Shown here in pieces: positions 55,445 to 64,000 of a DNA stretch of 64,000 nucleotides (the stretch's first letter is position 1; every line of letters starts with the position of its first letter). The translations under genes were made by a program, and so were the position numbers. Below the pieces are notes generated by a model. The model saw only the letters and a list, made by a program, of their open reading frames with translations. It made no database searches and had not been told where the DNA came from. The stretch spans positions 1,860,001 through 1,924,000 of the forward strand of contig OX344750.2 of NCBI GenBank assembly GCA_947034885.2. The letters run 5' to 3'. Source of the stretch: Thuidium tamariscinum (lineage: Eukaryota; Streptophyta; Bryopsida; Hypnales; Thuidiaceae).

Positions 55445-55658
55445 TGCTCCCACTGGTTCTTCACTTGAAACTGCACAAACAAAACAGGTTAGTATTCAGT
55501 TTGGATGTGATGTGGAAATAACACTTACTGCTTTCACAGCAAGTGTTCCTCCCACACACTCTTCTTGGACTTCACTCTAGTGCAATGGCTGTGTGCCAAC
55601 CAAGTCATAAGAGCAGAGATCAGCAAGGAAAAGTGACCTTCAAATACACGGCTTGTGC

Positions 55659-55664
55659 TATATA
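55659..55664 (-). promoter_or_regulatory. TATA box of the hAT transposase gene
   Basis: Minus-strand CACAGTATATAGCACAAG, about 215 bases before the ATG and about 15-20 bases downstream of the GACGG array: the same layout as at 48934. A leader intron is probable between about 55530 and 55466. Confidence 0.65.
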
Positions 55665-55679
55665 CTGTGAAGGCCTGGC

Positions 55680-56260
55680 AGCAGTCGTCCAGTCGACGGC
55701 CTGTCCGTTGGCGCACTGTGGACAGCCGCGGACGGGACGTCGTGGCCGTCCCCGCAGACGCTCTGGCCGTCCAGCGGACGTCCCGCTGTCCAGACGACGG
55801 CCTGGCCGTCCCCGCAGCGTGGACGGACTCTGGACGTCGTGACCGTCCGCTGAACGGAAAACTGTCGAGGCAACGGCCTGGCCGTCCCGTCGAAGTGCAC
55901 AAGCCACGGACGCTCTGGCCATCCCCGCTGCGTGGACGGACTCTGGACGCCGTGACCGTCCGCTGAACAGAAAACTGTCGAGGCGACGGCCTGGCCGTCC
56001 CGTCGAAGTGCACAAGCCGCGGACGCTCTGGCCGTCCCCGCTGCGTGGACGGACTCTGGACGCCGTGACCGTCCGCTGAACAGAAAATTGTCGAGGCGAC
56101 GGCCTGGCCGTCGCGCCTAAACCCTAAAGCCGCGGACGCTCTGTCCGTCCACGCGACGGCCAGTCGTCGAGGCGGCCGACAGGCCGTCTGCGCGCTGTCG
56201 ACGGACTTCATCCGCGCTGTCGACGACGCCGTCAGCATTCGGGACGGCCTCTGACGCGTC
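55680..56260. repeat. GACGG-rich CpG array upstream of the hAT gene, with 113-base tandem units
   Basis: Three nearly identical units with a period of 113 bases, marked by CTGTCGAGGCRACGGCCTGG at 55862, 55975 and (TTGTCGAGG) 56088. Each contains GTGGACGGACTCTGGACG and CGTGACCGTCCGCTGAAC. Further GACGGCC words extend to the stop codon of the ORF at 56259. A telo-box CTAAACCCTAAA lies at about 56115. The high CpG content suggests recent amplification or absence of methylation. Confidence 0.85.
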
Positions 56261-57188
56261 ATGACATCCCGACGGGAAAAGCCCACGTCACGTCAGGATA
56301 GACAACCCTGTCGATGGTGGAAATAGCCTCTGCAAACTGGGGCCAAGTCTCAGCGTTGGTGAAGAATGTAGCGTCCTTGAGTCGATTGGGTCGGCTCCTC
56401 CTTCCTCGACTGGGATACTCGTGGTGTAGTGGATGGTAGCGGGGCTGATGTACTTGGCCGTCTCCTGGCAAGTAGTAATTCGAGGCGCGGTAGTCGTCCG
56501 TGTCTTGACACCCCTCGCAAGCGGATGCGTACTCCGCGATGTACTGTAGCTGGTGGGCAGTGCCCAATGTAGCAGGGACCAGTCGTGATGAAATCCCGCG
56601 ACAGCCGTCCAATGTTAGTGGACCAGTGCTGAGGTGTCCACACCGAAAATCATCCGATTGTAAGTACGGGTTATCGATGAACCGGTCGCGGTCTAAGGGC
56701 GGGTCACCAAACCGGTATTGGGTGCCCGAATCGTCGCTAAGAGGCGTCGGGGCCTCGTATCGAATGCCAATGAAAGGCAGCTCTAGCAGGGGCTCAAAGG
56801 TCTCAAAAGATGGGTATCTAGCCTCGAAACACGCCTCCGTGTATGCACTCTCGAATCTCCACGTGGCTACCGCCACCTCCCAATAGGAGGTCAAGCACCT
56901 ACCGATCTCAGCAATGTCTACTCCAAACCCCCCTCCTTGGATAGAGTGTGCAATGGAAGGGGTGTGCTGATTTGGAGAGATCAAGTACTGTCGTGCTAAC
57001 CCGTTCCAAAACTCGAAGGATACTCCCAACTCTACTGGTCCTCGCAGCAAGTCGGCGATCGATAACACCTTGCAACTAAAGGGGTCGACCCACGAACTAA
57101 CAAATGGTTTCCTTAGCGGCTTCAGGGGTAGATCCAAGAAGTCAAGTTGGAAAGCCTCCAGACATAAGCGGTACTCCTCTCCCTTCAA
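56259..57188 (-). CDS. Unrecognised 309-codon ORF without ATG, in gag position next to an LTR-like edge
   Basis: Open frame from 57188 to a TGA at 56259, preceded in frame by TAA and lacking any usable ATG near its start. It must therefore be an exon, a frameshifted piece or a decayed gene. The protein has mixed hydrophobic and acidic character (LDFLDLPLKPLRKPFVSSW, LEVAVATWRFESAY-like helices, a Tyr/Asp-rich CQDTDDYRASNYYLPGDG and a basic RGRRSRPNRL), with no family motif I know. It starts 80 bases inside the LTR-like edge at 57267 on the minus strand, where a gag would lie. The GACGG array abuts its stop. Confidence 0.45.
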   Translation of the reverse strand: MKGEEYRLCLEAFQLDFLDLPLKPLRKPFVSSWVDPFSCKVLSIADLLRGPVELGVSFEFWNGLARQYLISPNQHTPSIAHSIQGGGFGVDIAEIGRCLTSYWEVAVATWRFESAYTEACFEARYPSFETFEPLLELPFIGIRYEAPTPLSDDSGTQYRFGDPPLDRDRFIDNPYLQSDDFRCGHLSTGPLTLDGCRGISSRLVPATLGTAHQLQYIAEYASACEGCQDTDDYRASNYYLPGDGQVHQPRYHPLHHEYPSRGRRSRPNRLKDATFFTNAETWPQFAEAISTIDRVVYPDVTWAFPVGMS

Positions 57189-57594
57189 TTAATTCTCATT
57201 ACAGGTAAGTACGGTTTATCTAAGAATGGCCCATACTAAGTGCCACTCCCGACAGACGCACCATCATGTGGGCGCTTCATTCCCACCCTTGGAATTAAGC
57301 GATCACAACCAGGCTCTTAACAATTCTACTACCTACGGGTGTCTAAGCGTCAATCCATTGTGCCTTCCAAGCAATGGATCTTTTTTACTATCCTAACTAA
57401 GGTTTGTTTCGTTCCTTTGTCCTACTTCTAATTGCTGCTTACTTCTTATGTGTTTCGTTCTCTTGTCCCACTTTTATGCTTTGTTCTCGTTTATCCTACT
57501 TATACGTGTTTGGGTTTGTTTGGCCCGCTTTTCTTATGGTATTTCCTACCCCGTCTCTACGTCTTTGTACTGTTATCCTATTTTATGTATTTGT

Positions 57595-57850
57595 CTTGGT
57601 TTCGTCTACTCTACGTACTCTAATTGAATACCTCTACTCTACGTATTGGTATCGTTCTACTTCTACTTTACGTATTTTACTTGAGTACCTCTACCCTATG
57701 TATTTGTCTTGCTCTACCTCTACTTTACGTATTTTAATGGAGTACCTCTACTCTACATATTTGTCTTGCTCTACCTCTACTTTACATATTTTAATGGAGT
57801 ACCTCTACCCTACGTATTTGTCTTTACTTCATTCTACTCTACGTTTTCTT
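57595..57850. repeat. VNTR inside LTR copy A, unit about 60 bases
   Basis: Repeats of TACCTCTACTCTACGTATTT and TGTCTTGCTCTACCTCTACT. A shorter version lies in copy B at about 61165-61295. It produces the 187-codon plus-strand ORF 57404-57967, which is a by-product. Confidence 0.75.
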
Positions 57851-58169
57851 CTCTATGTTTGTGTATTCCTTCTTCTTCTTTCTATTCTAGTGGTGGTTAT
57901 CTTCCTATTTGTGTTTGCTAATTGCCGGACCTTAATCCCACTTGGGATGGTAACCTTTTCCTACTAATTAATTCCTAATTGCATTAACAAATTAAATCAA
58001 AGGAGAGTTGTAGAGGCCCACCTCCGTTCCGTGGATCCGGTCCTCTTCACTCCACGCCACGTCCATCGTTGCCATTTCTTGGACCCGGCTCTTTTAGTTA
58101 TCCCTTTCCAGGTGCTTTTTACAATCAAGTCTTTTTTGCGATAGCCCCTAGTTCCACTAATTTCTAGTC

Positions 58170-58345
58170 TATCCCCTTAACTACCTAGTTTCTATGTTTT
58201 CCCCTAAGCTATCTAATTTCTATATTTCCCCCTAAGCTATCTAATTTCTATATTTCCCCCTAAACTATCTAATTTCTATATTTTCCCCTAAGCCCCCTAT
58301 TTTCTATATTTTTCCCCAACCCCCTATTCCCTATATTTTTCCCCT
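58170..58345. repeat. Tandem repeat, unit about 28 bases, in LTR copy A
   Basis: CCCCCTAAGCTATCTAATTT followed by CTATATTT, five to six units decaying to the right. A related but different version, AACTATACTATCCCCTAAGTG, lies in copy B at 63050-63180. Confidence 0.7.
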
Positions 58346-59030
58346 AACTGCTGCGGCCCTTCCCCCCAAATACTCGGCCCCCCCCAATACCCACGCGGGG
58401 TTGGCTCTGCGGGTTGGCTCTACGGGGCAACTCTGTGGGGCAGCTCCGACGGGGCTGGCTCCGGTGGGCTGGCTCTGGACTTGGACTGGACCCTGGTTTT
58501 TGACTCCTCATACAATGCTAATTGGTTGAGTGGGCACTAATTGCTCCTAGTTTAGGTGAGGACTTGCTTACTAAGTTTGTTGGAAGCTAAACGTTGGGTT
58601 AATTTCCAAGGTGTTGGAAACTAAACGTTGTTACTATTGTGAAGGGACTTGCATTTGACACCCCGCTAAGACTTAGGGGGTTCAAAGCTTCGCCGTGAGG
58701 ATGTATTTTTGACACTTGATTAAGACCTTTAATGGCCTAGAGACTTGGGAGGGCCATAGCTCCGCCGTCCCTCATGGGACTAATCTATTACCGTGGACAG
58801 GAGAAGGGGGAGAAGAGAGGGGCTTCCTATGCATCAAAGCTAAGTATTTAGAGGAGGGTCAAAGCTCCGCCGTCCCTCATGGGACTAGCTTAGCATTACA
58901 TGCAAGAAGAAGGGGGGAGGAGGTAGGCACAAATTGCAAGCATACTCTCTAAGTCACCTCCCAAGTCACCCCTCAGTTCCTTACTAGTCTCTCCCACAAC
59001 AACTTTCAATAGTAACACAATACAATGAGT

Positions 59031-60600
59031 AAACCAAGCTTGGATTGCAATAAGTTTCAACAACTTGGAGGGGTCTCAAGTCCCCAAGTGCAAACAATAC
59101 TTACCAAAGGGTGTAAAAACCCCAAAAGACCATCAAAGGCTCCCTTGGCATCAAAAACCAAAGGAAATCCGGCATAACTTGGGCCCAATAGTCCTCCTCC
59201 CTTAAATGGGTAGGAGTTGAGAGAGAGAGAGAATGAGAGGAGAATGCCGCCCCTTTTATACCCAAAAGGGAGCACCCCCCCCCCTTAATCTACTAAGAAT
59301 AACTAGATGAGGGAAATTAGGAGGTCCGTACATGTTTACCCCTTCCAAATCTAATTATCTACCTAAAATCTACACAATTTGAATTGGGAAATTCAAATCT
59401 TACCTAACCTTACAAGAACTTGCAAAACCGTCTAATTTACCTTCCCCAAAATCTACAAGTTCTCACATGGGAGAAGTTCCCATGTGTTCCCACCTACTTA
59501 ATTTGAAATTACTTACACCAAAGCACATGAGCCACCTCCACTAACTTTTTGAGGTGGTACTTGCTCCCACATGTGCCCGAAGTTCCCCACACGTTCCCTA
59601 CGCGTTCCCCACGGTTAATGGGGCCCAAACTCCCCAAAAATGCATTGGGGGGCCTAAAACCCCCATTTCTTCTCCATGTGCTGTCCCCAAAAGGCTAACT
59701 TTTGAAGTTTAGCTCCAAATGGCAAACGGATTGCGACATTGGGTCCGGAAGGCCATAATTAGTCTCAAAGGAACCCTTTACCCCTTAAACTACGTCCAAA
59801 TTCTCGAGGAATCTTAGCGTAAGCTGGGATCCAAGTTGGGATAAATTCCCAACTTTTGGAGTTTAGCAATTTTGGACCCCAAACCTTCACCAATCTTCCA
59901 AGTAGATGGGAGGGGGTAGGAATAGGCCCAAAATAGGCTCCGTTCCGATGTCGTATGGCCCCGGTACGCCAGTCAACCGCCGTTTTCGTCTTTTAATTTG
60001 TCAGTTGGGGAGGAATGTCGTCGATTCGGGATCCTTTGACTATCGTTTTGCCTTGAAACTTGGGGAAGCGCTCCGTTGGTGTGAGACCGCCTCGTTGGAT
60101 TTTTAGTGGGATTTTACCGCACTTTGGGATATTCTTTCAAATTCCCACCCAAAGTCCACCGCGGTTGACCGTCTGGGAAAATATCCAAACAATGTCGAAA
60201 AATTCCCAAACTTCAGAGGGGATCACCCATGGGATCCCCCCACTTGGATGCAAATCTGCATCCCCACTGTGTGCTCCTAGAATTAGGAAATTGCCCGATA
60301 CCTGCATTTCAAGGTTAGTATTTTATCCGTATTCTCTTCGATGCTATGGGGAGTGGGGGATTCCTCCTAGATCCCCCTATGAGGACTTCCTAGCCTAGAC
60401 AGGGCCTTTTTAGGCTTCTTACCCTAATCCTGCATGTCTCTATCAATTTGGCGTCTATTTAGCTAAGACTAGGCCCGTTTTGGATGTAAACTATCCTAAA
60501 TCCCACCTAATGACCAAATGGCACATTGGTATGTGTAATGCCAATATAGGTTTAATGCCCTTTTGTGGGTGTTATGAGCCTAAATACGCCTTAGTTTATG
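59031..60600. other. Part of LTR copy A beyond the window's matched region
   Basis: No gene. Copy B reaches the window end, so repetition cannot be tested here. It includes GA-rich (59220-59245) and C-rich (59273-59284) tracts next to the TATA box. ORFs of 66-112 codons have no motif. Confidence 0.5.
59254..59260 (-). promoter_or_regulatory. TATA box of the LTR-like repeat
   Basis: Minus-strand GGGTATAAAAGGGGCGG followed by CTCTCATTCTCTCTCTC, a strong core promoter with pyrimidine-rich start region, consistent with a U3/R boundary. Confidence 0.65.
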
Positions 60601-60654
60601 TATAAATTCGAAAAAAGAACCCGTGAGTCCCCGGTGACGAATCGGGGACTCATA

Positions 60655-60880
60655 GTTGGCGGCTTACCAAGTACGCCATAAAACTATCTCAACACTCTCT
60701 TGACTGCTGCCCAACACTTTGGGCCATACTTAGACATGGATTCACATACAACACTCACCGATAATGCCAAATCAGCCCTTGTGGCTTCCATGGCATGCTT
60801 CAAAGAACTCACCGCTGCCTTGTAAGGCACACCTTACATTTCAGCCCTCGCCTCCTCAAATTCGTCATCTATGAGCTTGG
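60655..60880 (-). pseudogene. Copia-type pol scrap (RT/RNase H junction)
   Basis: The minus strand reads EARAEM, stop, GVPYKAAVSSLKHAMEATRA, DLALSVSVVCESMSKYGP and CWAAVKRVLR, stop. This is the conserved copia block in which the VPY-A-VGSL--AM--TRPD--, VS-FMS-PG--HW-A-KR-LRYL pattern occurs. Two in-frame stops and a short length mark a dead fragment lying between the two LTR-like copies. Confidence 0.75.
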
Positions 60881-60910
60881 GCAACTCCTCATGAGTGTTA
60901 AGTGGTGTAC

Positions 60911-63900
60911 TGTGGGCGCTTCATTCCCACCTTTGGAATTAAGCGATCACAACCAGGCTCTGGTCCTAACAATTCTATCACCTACAGGTGTCTAAGCGTC
61001 AATCCATTGTGCCTTCCAAGCAATGGATCTTCTTTACTAGCCTACCTATCCTACCAAGGGTTTGTTTCGTTCTCTTGTCCTACTTTTACTTGGTTGGATT
61101 TGTTTTAGCCTACTTACGTATGGTATTTGCTACCTTATCTCTACGTCTTTGTATTTTTATCCTACTCTACGTAGTTGTCTTGTTCTACTTCTACTCTATG
61201 TATTTTAATTGAATACCTCTACTCTATGTAGTTGTCTTGTTCTACTTCTACTCTACGTATTTTAATTAAATACCTCTACTCTACGTAGTTGTCTCTTTTT
61301 GCTTGTTCCTTTTAACTCGTGGTTGTTCCTTTATTTTAAATCCTACTTGTTAATCACGGGTTCCTAATCACGACTAGTTCGTGGCCTCTAATTCTAACCG
61401 CTTGCTTACTCTAGTCAATTGCCCTTAACTCCTGAGCGCCCCAGTGCCTGAAATATGGCGCTGAAAATTGGAAAATGGGGGCCAGCTAACAGATGTACTT
61501 GTTCTGTACAATAAATTGTATAGAGACTGGGCGGAGTGGGGTCCCGAGAGGGAATGAGTGGATTCACGGGGTTTCAGGGTCACCGTAAGATGATTTCCAC
61601 CAACGACAAAGTAGTTGGGAGCTTTTGGATTGCGACGACGACAAGAAGTGACCGAGTCGACCGGGGAGGGCCGGTGGCTTGCCGTTGGGTGTTTTGGCGC
61701 CACATCCCATGTCACCCTTCCAGCACTTTTCCCAGAAATCGACGAGGTTGCAGAGCTCCAGATGTCAGAGTTCACAATTGTGCTTCGTATTTTGATACTG
61801 CAACAGTTAGGCCAGGATCAAGGTCGGCAGACATGAAGGTGTTCAAGATGGCGACAAGTTCCCAGTTCATGAGAGGGCCGAAGTAAAACCACTATAACAT
61901 ACTGTACCGGAGCATTGGCCGTCTTTTCTTTTCTTTTTGAAACGAACAGGGGTGTTTTCACTAATGGATTCATTGTTCCACTTGTGGTTTGGGTGATCAA
62001 TTTGCATGGGCCTATTTGCTCGTCATGAAAGCATGGTGAACAAGCAATTGGATTTCCTTAGTTTATAGTAGTTTTTGTTCTGGATTCATTTATTTTGTAA
62101 TTCGTGAATTGAAATAATTCTGGCTTTGAAAGATTTTCCGTTCACATGATTATGTTATGCTTTGAAGTGTCGTAGATATTGGGTGTGTCACGTTTGGCAA
62201 CCAGAGTCATGCGAGGAAATTTTGCATCCAGTTATATTTTCCAACGTCTAGCACAGTACTTGCACATGTGGTGCGTTCAGCCGTTCCTGGTAGTTGGAGT
62301 GGGCGCGCGAAAGTTGAGTCATCAGTCCCAGCGCTAGTGCAAATCCCAAATGTGACAACGTGTCAGTAAAGACCGTACCCCTCCCGGTCTGAGTCTCCCA
62401 ATCTACTATTTACTCCGAACATTCAAGGTTGATGTTGCAAGTCTTCCGAGCCTCTGATAAATTTGGAAATTGGGCAAGCTGCCAGATTCACTTGTTCCTC
62501 AATCCCTCCAGCAATTTGAGGCCCTAACTCCATCTGTACTACGAGCAGTGGCTTCTCGAAAGTAATGACCCCCCCAAATTCTGGCCTTTTCTCAAATGTC
62601 AACCCTAATTTGACTCTTATAAATTTCCAAAATAAACGGTGGAATTGGGCGATCTCTCTCCTAGAAGATGTGGGTCACTGTGTACTATTCATTCCTACGG
62701 TGAGTCTCGCTGGATCTTGATATCGAATTTCTGACAAGTATTTCATTGCAACCACCCTTGTTCCCTGGCTTGTGGTGGTGTTACAGTCTGGGCGCTCAGG
62801 GGTTAAAGAAAGAAAGGATTGGGTTAAGGTTTAGGAACCCACCTCTAGTGTGTACGTGGCGGCCTCTCCTAGCTCCCCTGCTTCCCACGCCATGTCCACC
62901 ATAGCCATCCTTCGGCTCCGATTGGACCTCAATTCCGTCTTTTTAATTATCCCCTTCCGGGCAAGTTTACAAATAAGCCTCCTTCTTGGGCCATTTTATG
63001 TTTCTACTATTTCCTAAACTACCTTCCCAAGCCACCCTTGTGGTTCGGTCTTTTGCTTTTCCAACCTATATTATCCCCTACGTGTATTTTTACTAACCTC
63101 AACTATACTATCCCCTAAGTGTCTCTTTCCTAACCCCAACTATACTATCCCCTAAGTGTATTTTTCCTAACCCCAACTAGTTTTTAGTAAAGAAAGGCCC
63201 CAAGCCCGAACCCCTGGACCCCAAGCCCAATCCCCTAGACCCCAAGCCCGGACCCCTAGACCCCGCCCGATACCCGGGGAGGCCCGGCGGTCTGCTGCGG
63301 CCTCCAATTGAGGAGGCCCGGCGGGTCTGCTGCGGCGCCGGCTGGGGGAAGCCCGGCTGGTTTGGCCTGGTTGAGCGCTGGCTAGGCTGGCTAGTCTCTT
63401 AATTTTCACAAATTTTGCCTAACAACTAGTCACATTCTTGAAGAAATCAATTTAACCAAACCTAGACTAAACTAAATGACCACACAAAGGGTTCACCCCA
63501 AGGGTAGGTCCCTCCCTACCTACTCCTCTAAAAAACTTACTACTCTATTGTTGGATGCTAAACATTGCATTAGTGCCAAACATGTTGGACACTAAACGTT
63601 GAGACTAGCTCAAAGATGGCCTCCTTTGACACCCCGCTAAGACTTAGGGGGTCCAAAGTTTCGCCGTGAGGGGAGGTGTTTGACACATGACTAAGACTTC
63701 CTATTGTTCTAGAGGTAAAGGGGGGCCATAGCTTCGCCGTCCCCTATGGGACAAGTTTACCCTTGTGCACAATAGAAGAGGGAGGTGAGAGGTAACAATT
63801 GCTTATTTAGAATGACGGTCAAAGTTTCGCCGTTCCCTATGGGACTAGCTTAACCTTGTGCACAAGAGAGGAGGGAGAAAAGGTGGGTACAAGTTTGCAA

Positions 63901-64000
63901 CATACTCTCTAAGTCACCTCCCAAGTCACCCCTCGGTTCCTCACAAACCTCTCCCACAACAACATTCACTTGCCTTACAATGCAAAAGGTGGCCCAACAT
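60911..64000 (-). mobile_element. Long LTR-like repeat, copy B, interrupted by a TTAA element and cut by the window end
   Basis: Starts with the same TGTGGGCGCTTC as copy A and follows the same order of blocks once the insertion 61429-62802 is removed. Diverged from copy A by many substitutions and VNTR differences, so the two are not from one recent insertion. Contains duplicated CCGTCCCCTATGGGAC and CCGTTCCCTATGGGAC segments, as in copy A. Confidence 0.65.
61429..62802. mobile_element. TTAA-flanked inverted-repeat element, 1374 bases, in LTR copy B
   Basis: Left end CTCCTGAGCGCCCCAGTG and right end (complement) CCCCTGAGCGCCCAGACTG, flanked by TTAA (61425-61428 and 62803-62806). Comparing copy A shows that the LTR is continuous without it, which supports the boundaries. 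Piggybac-like target and termini. The left third (61440-61890) is near 50% GC with overlapping ORFs of 73-116 codons on both strands; no motif was recognised, but captured gene sequence is possible. No transposase. Confidence 0.8.

Larger units (their letters stand above)
57267..60600 (-). mobile_element. Long LTR-like repeat, copy A
   Basis: Starts TGTGGGCGCTTCATTCCCAC at 57267 and is repeated directly from 60911. Matched blocks: 57267-57430 with 60911-61090, 58010-58330 with 62830-63180, and 58560-59020 with 63540-63990. The right boundary was not found; it must lie left of the copia scrap at 60655. A minus-strand TATA (59260-59254) and the adjacent 80-base spacer to the 56259-57188 ORF support minus orientation. 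At the outer edge the internal side begins TGATGGTGCG. Confidence 0.65.

Noticed and set aside
55534..56286. 250-codon minus-strand ORF and opposite-strand ORFs in the GACGG array
   Set aside because: Several frames are open at once because the 113-base units lack stops; composition is Arg/Pro/Thr-biased and no domain is present.
57404..57967. 187-codon plus-strand ORF rich in Leu, Tyr and Ser
   Set aside because: It is the translation of the 60-base VNTR and flanking pyrimidine-rich LTR sequence; repeats of the DNA unit explain the protein repeats, and copy B does not preserve the frame length.

Overview
This window reads as nuclear DNA of a land plant. The evidence is a plant-type proline-transporter-like gene at the left edge, a short run of CCCTAAA telomere-type repeats, and a transposon load typical of plant heterochromatin (Ty3/gypsy, copia, hAT, CACTA-like, TA-flanked and TTAA-flanked elements, a SINE candidate). 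Short introns and very AT-rich intergenic DNA would suit a bryophyte, lycophyte or fern, but the sequence does not settle this. No prokaryotic, organellar, rRNA or CRISPR features were found.

Left part (1-20 kb): the first four exons of a proline/amino-acid permease-like gene on the minus strand (start near 1949, running off the left edge), with a possible TATA box near 3.6 kb. AT-rich DNA follows, carrying several old dispersed repeats, a 0.9 kb foldback element (7.4-8.3 kb), small hairpin elements and minisatellites. Two less AT-rich islands (8.7-9.95 and 10.9-11.7 kb) look like former or unrecognised gene parts. A decayed DDE-type transposase lies at 18.15-18.8 kb next to a 1.2 kb inverted-repeat element.

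Middle (20-32 kb): one old Ty3/gypsy element on the minus strand (gag and protease 25.8-27.4 kb, protease end 22.9-23.2 kb, RT and RNase H 20.0-21.6 kb) split by two later insertions with readable ends: a CACTA-type element (21623-22900, target duplication CTT) and a TA-flanked element (23249-25815). Around it lie an RNase H fragment, a possible copia LTR and a tRNA-like SINE.

Right part (32-64 kb): several GC- and CpG-rich coding cassettes in AT-rich DNA. They are a small ORF pair (32.6-33.25 kb) behind a 115-bp dimeric satellite; a gag-protease element with no visible reverse transcriptase (35.4-39.1 kb); an intact-looking RING-H2 protein (41.6-43.9 kb); a pseudokinase-like protein (49.1-50.8 kb); and a full-length BED/DUF659/hAT transposase with a long acidic tail (52.3-55.4 kb). 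The last four each have, on their 5' side, a few hundred bp of GACGG/GACGGCC-rich array, and for three of them a TATA-like box follows. The RING cassette also lies between two inverted A/T-rich minisatellite arms, as in foldback transposons. I regard this shared cis-array plus cargo arrangement as the most interesting candidate system: the hAT transposase may recognise the arrays, with the RING and kinase-like ORFs as passengers or relatives. That is a hypothesis, not something the sequence proves.

From 57.3 kb to the end there are two direct copies of a long LTR-like sequence, with a copia pol scrap between them and a 1.37 kb TTAA-flanked element inserted in the second copy. A second TTAA-flanked element with similar ends lies between the kinase-like and hAT genes.
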